From: Calliopum simillimum
Taxonomy: Eukaryota > Arthropoda > Insecta > Diptera > Lauxaniidae
Reading direction: 5' to 3'
Assembly: GCA_951812925.1 (NCBI GenBank)
Contig: OX638369.1
Location: 25,015,329 to 25,079,328 of the forward strand
DNA length: 64,000 bases
Each line of letters begins with the position of its first letter. Position 1 is the first letter of the stretch. Made by a program: the position numbers and the translations under genes. Below the pieces are notes generated by a model, which saw nothing but the letters and a program-made list of their open reading frames with translations, was not told the DNA's origin and did no database searches. Positions 55,621 through 64,000 of this stretch are shown here, piece after piece.

Positions 55621-56759
55621 AAAAAAAAATGCAATGTCTAATAGTCTATCACAAAGCAGTAGCGTAGGTAGGGGGATCAAATGGTTCAACGATAACTTTG
55701 AGATATATCAGTCTCCCACTCGAAGCAAGAAGTCATCTACGCCACTGTCTATTTTAAATTTCCTCTTTAAAAGCCTTTAATATTAAAAAAATATTAAATT
55801 TTTCGCGCTAAAACATTCTGCATCAAAGCAAAACCACAGACTTTGTGTTCATTATGGCAACCACAAACTTATAAGGGTCTCGTTTTTTTGAGGTCACTTA
55901 AGTCATTTTGTGTTAAAACTCCAAAGAAAAAGCCTCACATCATCAAAATAAATATTAACTTACAAAATATGTTTACTTGTCTGGCTTTTACAATAGAAAC
56001 AAACTTTTACGCAACATTCAACCAACATCTTAAAGAAACTCAATTAGACGTATGTTGAACGGAACGTGGGAGAGGTATAAATTTGATTTGAAAATGCTGA
56101 TATGGCAACATTGATGAAAACACTTGATGCTGAACAAAAGCAGCAACAGCTTTGGCATTGATATGGTTGCCATCATTCATCTGACTTATTCGATCAAAGG
56201 AATTTTTAATTGAAATTACAACGTACCTTCGCTGGTGTTTCTTATGCAGAAAATTGTTCTTTTCCGTCTCGTTGGTCGCTAATGAAAAATGGTGACGAAG
56301 CTGAAGAGTTCTACTTTGTGCATAGCTTAAATTCTTATTTTTTGTAATTCGAAATTCAACATCATCATTTATTCTGCGAAAATCTGTTATTTAATTTATA
56401 ATTCTGTAACTGACTTTGATTTTTAATTTAATTAAGTTTCGCATAGTGTTCATTGTCTGAGAAAATGGCTATAATTTCTTGAATGACTTATTCACCTACT
56501 TGATTAAGCCTATAAAAGTAAAACCAGACATATGTCAAATGAGGTTTAAAGATATCTTGAAATACCTAAGTAAGTTTCTGATTCTTTGGACTAGAGAGTG
56601 ATAAATAAAGCGTCAATTATTGTAAGTTTTACAGAAATTATTGCGATCATTATGATATTTTTTTGTTCAAGTTTATTTAAAACTTCGTAATTAGACACTT
56701 TTTATTAATATTTGCTGTTTTAGAAGAAGTACCTACTATTTATTTTTAATGCTTTTTAG
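55621..56759. other. Spacer, no gene seen
   Basis: Mostly unique. A 71-codon frame at 55843-56058 has no support. Confidence 0.4.
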
Positions 56760-57414
56760 TAGGGTAAGGGAGGGAAATATGGACTACGTGGGTAATATGG
56801 ACCACATGGATATTTTCCATTGCGTACATAGGATTTACCGTTGTTCATATATAAACGTTACGCCAATACCTAAAGCGTATATCAGTGCGATTTTAGCGTT
56901 CAGTGAAGTCGCATGTTTCTGTAAAGTTGTTTTTTCTAAAAAAGCGTTTGGTGATAATTTTTTTCTAGTGAGTAAATTTCATTATTTCACTTTAAAGACA
57001 TAGCGTTTTTAAATAAATGGTTAATTATATAAAGTCAGTGAATACCATTTATAATTTATTAGCACAAATAAGTTCATTAACCAAAAGAGTTTTTGATAAA
57101 AAAACCATTTATTTCACCAACACGTGCTGTGGGTAATATGGACCACCAAAGAAAAAAACCTCAAAAACATATGTATTTATCATCTTTTTCAGATGGGGAA
57201 TCTAGTTGCAGTTTTCATGACGAGTCTGATGTAATTCATTAACTACAAAGGAAAAAAAATGATAAAAATGCATATAATGTAATACCCTTTACTCAGAAGA
57301 TCGACGTGGCGAATTTTGGGTTGAATGTGTAATCTGACGATCTTGGAGTCATGAAAAATGTGCCGAATGTGGAAGTGACATTTTTATATGCAACTTCTAT
57401 ACCAAATGGACTAT

Positions 57415-58129
57415 ATCGATACCTTAGAGCGCTATAGTCCTATCTCCATTTTTCCAATTGTTGAGAAATGCAAAAAGAAGATTTCAAACAGTGGATATTT
57501 AGGATTGGCTACTATGTATTTTGATATAACGATACATGCAATATTTTTACCTATAGTATATTTCAACATAATTTAATATTTTTAACCAATTTTATTAATT
57601 TCTAACGAAATCCCAGCCAATTTATAGTATGTCATTACTTTTGCCCTTATATAGAATTCCACTGCTATTCAAACAACGACATATTTAGTATATTTTTTGA
57701 ATTTTTTTCACTAAAATGTCGTAAAAAGTCATGAAACGCGTAGAAAACACGAAAAAAACTAATTTTTTTTTTTTTTTTTGAATTTTTGGTTCCGACAAAC
57801 AAGAGTGGAGCCTTGGGTGTAACCAAATTTGTTCACTAAAATGTTGCAAAAAGTCATGAAACGCGAAGAAACGCGGAAAAACGAAGAATTTTTTTTTAAA
57901 AAATGTGACTTATTTTAATATTCAGTGGAGATAGGACAGTAGAGCTCTTGAAAAAATTACAGTTTGGAGATAGGATTTTTCTTAATTATCGAATATTTTG
58001 GTATTTGAGTGGTATTTTAACATCACACAGTTTTCCACACGGTAAAGAAGCCCGCAATGATGTCATAACTGCAAAAATCTCAAAATCGCAAAAAGTGGAG
58101 ATAGGACTATAGCGCTCTAAGGTATCGAT
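57415..58129. mobile_element. MITE, ATCGATACCTTAGAGCGCTA family, copy 2
   Basis: 715 bp, same ends and interior as the 25672-26384 copy. It interrupts a GGACTAT…GGTCCATATTAC segment of the composite element, so it is the younger insertion. Confidence 0.87.
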
Positions 58130-58639
58130 ATGGTCCATATTACACAAAATTTTTTTTTATCTTCATTTTGAGTATTTTCAGTTTTTTAACTTTTTTTCTT
58201 TATCCTGATGAGATATTTATCTAAAAGTGCATCAGAATAAAGGCAAATTGTTTCCTTTACTGAATGACATAAAATTAATTGTTTTGTTTTATGTATTTTG
58301 GGTTTCATTAACAGTTCGGACATTCCAAGAGCCGATGCGTGTTCGAGTTTTCATCGAAAGGATTTTAAAATTTTGGGAAACCATATTGGTTCCAGTTATA
58401 GGAGAATCATTCCTAACTATGCATGTTTCTTGCACCTACAAATCCGATGTGCATGCTGCCGAGGCAGTTGGATTAACCACACTCTAGTGGGTACCACTTG
58501 GAGAGTTATTTTCCATCGTTTTTCGATCCATGCTTCATTAGTATAATTTTCTCGGCAACGCCCCACGCAGTAAGTTATAAGCTTAAAGCTGGATCCGGCA
58601 AACGCTGCAAATATAGTGGCCAAATTCACTTGTAATTTC

Positions 58640-58910
58640 AGCCGCCCAATCTGGAACAGACGCTGACCTGGGAGCCGCCCACTCTGGGTCAGACGCTTCA
58701 GGATTTTGACAAGATGCTTATTTTAAGGCGGCATCGACTCGCCTTGTCAGTGCCAGTTACGGGCATTGTGGGTTTTCTTTCAAGGCGCAACGCTGTCCAA
58801 CGCTACGCCCTTCCACACCCTGGCTGGTCACCCGCTTTTAGTCGCCTCTTCTGACAGGCATGCTTACCTCGGGCATATTCTGACCCCTTACCCGCAGGTA
58901 AGGCCAAAAG
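58640..58910 (+). repeat. GC-richer retroelement-flank sequence
   Basis: A short tandem repeat (GCCGCCCAATCTGGAACAGA / GCCGCCCACTCTGGGTCAGA) and a TCGCCTCTTCTGACAGGCAT stretch that looks like common retroelement sequence directly upstream of the RT fragment. Function unknown. Confidence 0.4.
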
Positions 58911-59735
58911 GGGTATCCAATGGAACTTTACCGAACATCTGGTAGATCTCGACTACGCTGACGACATCTGCCTCTTATCGTCCAAACATTCAGATATGCA
59001 AAGCAAAATTGAAGACCTTGTCTTGGAATCACAAAAGGCCGGCCTAAAAATCAACGTATCCAAGACTAAAAGCAAGAAGCTAAACGCAAGCAATGACATC
59101 ATGTTTAGAGCTGGCAGTGATGACATCGGAAACGTCGATAGCTTCACGTATTTTCGCAGCATTATCTCCATGGATGGTGGAGCAAAAGAGGATATCAACT
59201 CAAGAATAGCAAAAGCAAAAGGCGCGTTTGCTCAACTGAACAAAATATGGTCTTCTTCCGTTATATCCACCAAAACGAGAGTGCGCATTTTTGATTCGAA
59301 TGTGAAATCGGTTTTGTTATATGGGTGCGAAACGTGGCTTGTTACTGAACAACTAACGAACAAGCTGCAAGTATTCGTCAACAAATGCTAAAGGCGAATA
59401 CTAAAGGTTGGGTGGCCTCGCACTATATCAAATGCCGAGCTACATCAAAAATGCAATCAGAGGGCTATAGCAATCGAGGTCAAGCTGCGCAAATGGAGAT
59501 GGATTGGTCACACTCTCCGGAAACCACACAGCGAAGTTTGTCGCCAGGCTCTTGAGTGGAATCCACAAGGCAGTAGAGGACGTGGTAGACCCTAAACCAA
59601 CTGGAAGAGGTGGTCGCTGGAAAAGGAAATCCAAGAATCGGGAAAGTCGTGGCAAGAGATTAAAGTCATCGCAAAGGATCGTGACAAATGGAGAGATTTC
59701 ATATTGGCCCTATGCTCCTCCTAGGAGTTAAAGGA
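58905..59735 (+). pseudogene. Non-LTR retrotransposon (LINE) reverse transcriptase, C-terminal fragment
   Basis: Remnant of a LINE reverse transcriptase, starting in palm motif C: DLDYADDICLLS at about 58947-58982 with the YADD catalytic box intact. The thumb follows (SQKAGLKINVSKTK, FTYFRSIISMDGGAKEDIN, GAFAQLNKIWSSS, SVLLYGCETW). An in-frame stop (59389-59391, after FVNKC) interrupts it. It resumes RRILKVGWPRTISN … KWRWIGHTLRKP … QALEWNPQGSRGRGRP, then needs one frameshift near 59600 to reach KVIAKDRDKWRDFILALCSS and the stop. An (ACAT)n tail ends it at 59763. The 5' part, including fingers and endonuclease, is absent. Clade not assigned. Confidence 0.88.
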
Positions 59736-59737
59736 GA

Positions 59738-59763
59738 ATACATACATACATACATACATACAT
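59738..59763 (+). repeat. (ACAT)n microsatellite tail
   Basis: Five to six ACAT/ATAC units directly after the LINE fragment, the usual place for a LINE 3' simple-repeat tail. Confidence 0.85.
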
Positions 59764-59820
59764 TTTGGGTTTTATTTAAAAAAGAAGGATGGGTGGTCCA
59801 TATTTCCCTCCCTTACCCTA

Positions 59821-60101
59821 CGAAATACTAACATTAATAAAAACGCTGTAGGGCATTATTTAAAGATCTTTATTTTAAATTTTTATACTTTGCATTTATT
59901 GCCCATTTTACTACCCAACCTTTCCGAAATTGGTTAGAACATGAAAATCAGTTAAAAAATGTCTAAGTTATGGACAATTTTGTGAAGCAGTATCATTCGA
60001 CTGTGTATTTTAAAATTACAATAAATCATGATTTCTAATTACACTGTACAACAGAACAGCAAAAAAACAAACCGTGAGGTTTGAAGACTGTCTATAATGG
60101 T
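59821..60101. other. Spacer with dispersed-repeat fragment
   Basis: 59940-59995 matches 35160-35215 (GGACAATTTTGTGAAGCAGT). No gene. Confidence 0.45.
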
Positions 60102-61235
60102 TAAGAGGTCGCTGAAACCTAATCTGAAGTCAGTTTCTTCGGGTCACACTAGGTTTTAGTATTGTCAGTTAAATCAATAATTCTCTTTTTAGTGAGGACC
60201 GGAGACGGTTAATACGTATATGTATGTATATATGACTGACCCACATTACTTTTTCAAAAGAAAAATTTTTTTCTTGGGAGCCTATCCTTTTTGACCCCTC
60301 CTTGGGGGGCTCCCATACAAATTATATGATTTTTTTAACTTACTAAATAAAATCGTTGGTACGTATGTTTGTCATCGCATTATTGATTATGCCACTAGAC
60401 GTATTGAAACCATAGTTATCTGACAAGAGGTTGAGTTTTCGCATGTTCGTTTGTCTTCGCATTACGCCTTAACCATTATGGACATATCGAAGGCGTATTG
60501 TCACTACCTTCCGCCAGGTTAATATCCCGATGTAATAAAAAAACCAAAGGTGACCCGAAAAAACTGATTTTATAGTTGGTTTCAGCGGTTTTTGCATGGT
60601 CTTCGGTGGATTCTATGTACATTTATGTTTGAAGTTTCATAGCTGCTGAAGATCCAGCATTTTTTTGGAGGGCGCAATTCCCCCCTTTCTATTTTTTGTT
60701 TATAACATATACATCCATACATCAAGATTCGTATCGGTACCTGTCAAAAGTCCGGAGACATAGGATTTTAAGTGTTTTTTGTATGTTGTTTTCTATATGC
60801 GAGGCACAACGCCCCATCATTAGATTCCCAATTTTTTACAATATAAGTTTGGCAGGGAGTTATCGTTAGATATCGTGAAAATATTTTGTGGTTTTTGTAC
60901 GGGGGGCATAAGACCGCCTTGTCTGATTCTCCAAATTTCTCTTAGAAACCTTTAGGGGCACCAAAAAACATATGTTGTGAATATGGTTTCAATACGTTCG
61001 TTAGCCCCCTTAAGGAAGGGTCGGAGGGGTTAGGACCCTAGGAAAAATATTTTTTTCTTCGAAAAGAAATGAGGGTCAGCCATACATAAAAACCTCCTCT
61101 AGTCCTTTCTAAACGGGGAAATATTGATGTAATTAACAATGGGGGTAGGGTTTGACCTAGACCACTGTGGTGCGAAAACCAAGGGGGGACCCGAAAAAAC
61201 TGACTGCATATTCGGTTTCAGCGACCATGACATTA
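60102..61235. repeat. Complex inverted repeat
   Basis: GGTCGCTGAAACCTAATCTG…AGTTTCTTCGGGTCAC at about 60105-60150 is complementary to GACCCGAAAAAACTGACTGC…GGTTTCAGCGACC at 61187-61232, and a direct relative lies at 60550-60595. A second pair, TGACTGACCCACATTACTTT (60232) and its complement near 61080, is nested within. Probably a composite foldback; boundaries uncertain. Confidence 0.55.
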
Positions 61236-62539
61236 GTAAAAACCGTCGTCAAACCCCACAGGATTTTTTTGCTGTTGTACAGTATTATCATTTTGGTTTT
61301 AAATCCATATCAGAGATAATTTTGTGTTCTTTCTATAAAATATATTTTGGAAGATCTAAAGAGTAGGCCATCGAGGACTCTTTGTAACCTTAGTACTAAA
61401 CTAGTAAGGGTGCAACCTTTGTATGTGTGGTTTCCGGAGAGTATGATCAATCCATCCCCACTTGAGTAGCTTGATCTCGTTTGCTATGGGCCTCAGTTGC
61501 ATTGTTCGTGTAGTTCAGCGATTAAGATGGTGCGAATTGTTCGGTAACAAAGCACTTTACGCACCCATATAACAAAATCAATTAAAAATGCATTGCCAAA
61601 ATTTTCTTGATCCAGAAATAAACCTTAAATGGCTAGACAATGGATTCCGAAGTCTTATAAGATTGACTAAAAAATGTTTAGAGGTAGCAATATAATTAAA
61701 TCGAGGGACCTAGTAGTTTAAGACATTGCTACTTACTGAATGACTAAATATTAAATTTTCATACAAATACAATGGAGTTTTGGAAGAAATTATTATTGAT
61801 TTTGGACTAATCCGAGAAGATCAAATCAAATCTTGTTATACTAGAAATGGAACTGTTTTCGAACTAAAGCTGTTAAAAGAGTGCATTGATGTATAAATGT
61901 AAATCTTTGGATCCCGATGATGTATCGTACATATGAAGTAAATATCTTTTTATTCCCTTGGTTGAAAGTGGGCCACGAGAAATAGAAATCGTCCAATGGT
62001 CAAAAAAGTTAGTGAACCTTTGCTCTATGTAGTTTTTCAAAGGTACCGCATCGCCAAGTTAGAAGAAACATCTTATACCACTTAATGGCAACTGTTTTCT
62101 TGGTTTTTGCTCTTTTAGTTTATTAATTATGTCCTAAAAAACATAGCTATATGGAAAAAACGAGTTTTTATTACAGAAGTTGGTCAAGGGGTCATTTAAG
62201 AAGAAAAAACCGCGTATTGCTATTAAATTAGATGGTGGAATTCAGAGATAGAGGTGAAAATGCACCCTTTATAGTTTTTCAATATATCTAGCAAACGAAG
62301 CAAAACTTCGATATATTTATTAGAAAAATTGTTTATGCTTAAAATGTTGAAACCAAAAAAAAAAAAAATGAATTATTTTGTTTATTTACTTTTTGGCAAT
62401 TTTTTTTTTTTGTCAGAGGCGATCATAATTATTACTTGATATAAAAAAGTACTTAGTTAAAGTTTCCTTTAACATGCTGAAACATTTTTAGGTTAAAAAT
62501 TGACCGAAATATGGCCCGTCGAACATAGCAGTTTTTCAC
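61236..62539. other. Low-information region with repeat debris
   Basis: 61290-61405 resembles 35240-35370 (GGCCATCGAGGAC… GTACTAAACTAGTA). The rest is unique-looking AT-rich DNA without a supported gene. Confidence 0.4.
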
Positions 62540-62720
62540 GCGGTCTGAAAAACGGTTTTTACTCAAAAGCAAGGCATGATACGAAAAAAGTGTATTAGGC
62601 ATAAAATACTTAAAATCATTCAACAAATACGTGAGAATTTTTATGGAATTTTTTTAGATATTTTATAATTTTTCAAAAATTGGTCAAAAACAATAAAAAA
62701 TTTAAAAAGTTACAAAAACT
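62540..62720 (+). repeat. Fragment related to the 23.7-24.5 kb foldback
   Basis: AGCAAGGCATGATACGAAAA…TTTTATAATTTTTCAAAA follows the same order as 23938-24060, with 75-80% identity by eye. Confidence 0.6.
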
Positions 62721-63720
62721 GTAAAACAGTAAATCAATAAGCAATTAATTTTTTTTTGTTGAAACTTTACCCTAACACAACCAAATGTTTCTAGCATTTC
62801 TTTAAAAATGACTCAATTGAAATGAATGATTGAAAAATGCTATCTCGGCCAACTTGCGTAATTCACTTAACAGTAACATTAGGAAGATTAATACGTTTGT
62901 TGTTTTGCAATATCTTCGCCATCATGCACTCAAACTCTTGCATACCCCACAGATTCTCTGTGACGATATAAAAATCTTCGATTTTATTCGCATTGTGTCA
63001 GTGATAAGAAAAATCTTAGCACGAAACAATGTTATTCTGGAAGTAAAAATAAAAAAAATAACAAACCCATAAAAAACTTGACAAATATACAAACATCAAG
63101 AATAACAGGAGAGAATTAAAAGGTTTTTTTTTTCTTGATTTTTTTTGCTGATGTTATGTGAAACCCCCAATCGATTTGTAAAAAAAAGAGGGAAAACTAA
63201 AGCCAAAAAACATCATCATGCTAAAAGTAACAATAAAATGCGTAACGCTTACCACACACATGTTGGATTTAAAAAAAAAAAACATTGCAAAAAAATTATT
63301 CCTTTATATATCCTTGAGAAAAAAAAAAAAAAAAATCGGCTCAGTTTCTTAAAAACTCATAAAGTTGATTGCTGTCGTTGCTTCGGATGCTCGATGAAAC
63401 GTACATACGTACGAAGTTCTATGTAGACATGTTTGAAATTTCTTATGCAATAATACTCTAAAATAAAATGAGTTTTCTGATTTCACCGGTTCTTTTTTTT
63501 ACAATTTCCATTTGTTCATGTTTCCCTGTTTTGTTTCACCCAACCAACACAAAACACCCACAAAATCGTAAGCGTAACCGCAAACGTTTCAACGTATACG
63601 ATTTTGATTTACCGCATGGTACGTAGAATCCTGCTTGCCTGCCTGCCATCAGAGTTGGTCGTGTGCGGTTCGTCGTTGTACCGCATCCAACTGTGAAAAA
63701 AATACTTTTGGGTGTTTTCA
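62721..63720. other. Spacer, no gene seen
   Basis: AT-rich with A/T runs, less AT-rich after 63360. Frames of up to 93 codons have no domain. Confidence 0.4.
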
Positions 63721-63766
63721 TATAAAGCGTTGATATTGAAACCTTTTAAGGGAATTCTAATTCGAA

Positions 63767-63880
63767 ATGAGTTGTGCCGACTGTTTTCTCCATGGTGATT
63801 TGTATGGCATGAAAAGGGTTTGCCAATGCTGTCGCTGTCGACGACCTTTGTGTTATTTTAAATGTTGGTATATAAAATAA
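63767..63880 (+). CDS. Candidate Cys-rich micro-protein, 37 residues (weak)
   Basis: The ATG at 63767 opens a short frame with eight cysteines (residues 3, 6, 19, 21, 22, 24, 29 and 33), including MSCADCF, VCQCCRCRRP and CYFKCW. No signal peptide is visible. TATAAAG at 63721, 46 nt upstream, could be a TATA box, and AATAAA at 63876-63881 overlaps the stop. Eight Cys codons in 37 is striking in AT-rich DNA. Small Cys-rich proteins occur among fly sperm and metal-binding proteins, but no family is recognised. A later exon beyond the window cannot be excluded. Confidence 0.35.
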   Translation: MSCADCFLHGDLYGMKRVCQCCRCRRPLCYFKCWYIK

Positions 63881-64000
63881 ATGAATGAGTTGAAGAAGAA
63901 AAAAAAAAATAAAATAAAGATATAAAAAATACTATATACCGATATATTTTTTTCTTGGAGATATCCTAACCTAAAAGTTAAAAAAGTGCAAAAAACACAT

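Larger units (their letters stand above)
56762..59818. mobile_element. 3.1-kb composite TIR element
   Basis: TA at 56760-56761 and 59819-59820 flanks ends GGGTAAGGGAGGGAAATATG (then GAC) and the complement. Subterminal GGTAATATGGACCAC motifs recur at 56790, 57130 and, inverted, 58131 and 59793. It hosts a MITE (57415-58129) and a LINE fragment with (ACAT)n tail. Its own transposase is absent; frames at 58227-58546 are unrecognised. Confidence 0.8.

Noticed and set aside
1..64000. CRISPR arrays, operons, rRNA genes or prophage-like clusters
   Set aside because: Nothing of this kind is present. Repeats are transposon-derived or satellites and the sequence is eukaryotic.

Overview
The window is AT-rich, gene-poor nuclear DNA from a higher fly, most likely a tephritid fruit fly. 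Three things suggest this: an intact DD41D (rosa-type) mariner, a group first known from Ceratitis; DINE-1/mini-me elements with the dipteran core between (TA)n and (GTCY)n; and TATA/AATAAA-type gene signals. There is no bacterial, organellar or viral gene cluster. Nearly everything recognisable is a transposon, a foldback (palindromic) element or a tandem repeat. The assignment to Tephritidae is inference.

Layout. 1-6.1 kb: DINE-1/mini-me copy, palindromic MITE, small MITE and a 2.5-kb TIR element with internal 425-bp repeats. 6.6-12.5 kb: broken mariner, a 200-N gap, then about 4.8 kb of the octamer (AATAAATG)n. 14.5-19 kb: TCTTGG foldback, hairpin MITE, foldback. 20-23 kb: piggyBac-type MITE, a tiny secreted-peptide gene, then a minisatellite split by a tRNA/hammerhead element that is itself split by a palindrome with tRNA-like arms. 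23-31 kb: GGGCGTGGC tandem repeats, MITEs and two large palindromes, one with a demonstrable empty site. 31.5-36.2 kb: hAT MITE, two more DINE-1 copies, a minisatellite and a second tRNA/hammerhead element. 36-42 kb: mostly unique DNA, a dead Tc1/mariner-like transposase and another MITE. 42.5-46.8 kb: a palindrome carrying the intact rosa mariner in its central loop and a hAT element (8-bp TSD) in one arm. 47-56 kb: an endonuclease fragment, three foldbacks and a second small secreted-protein candidate. 56.8-59.8 kb: a TIR element holding a MITE and a LINE reverse-transcriptase pseudogene. 60-64 kb: diffuse repeats and a Cys-rich micro-ORF.

Most notable. (1) On the minus strand at 35965-36011 there is a full-consensus hammerhead ribozyme. 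It sits downstream of a tRNA-like A/B-box segment in a 357-bp element with 38-bp inverted ends; a second, decayed copy lies at 21.7-22.8 kb. (2) A complete micro-gene lies at 20888-21228 (TATA, 54-codon prepropeptide with furin site and Gly/Tyr peptide, AATAAA). (3) The rosa transposase is full length with all catalytic residues. (4) Large palindromes are very dense, and several otherwise different ones share one 20-bp motif.

The only confident protein-coding loci are the transposase and the micro-peptide gene. The rest of the host content is non-coding or too weak to name.
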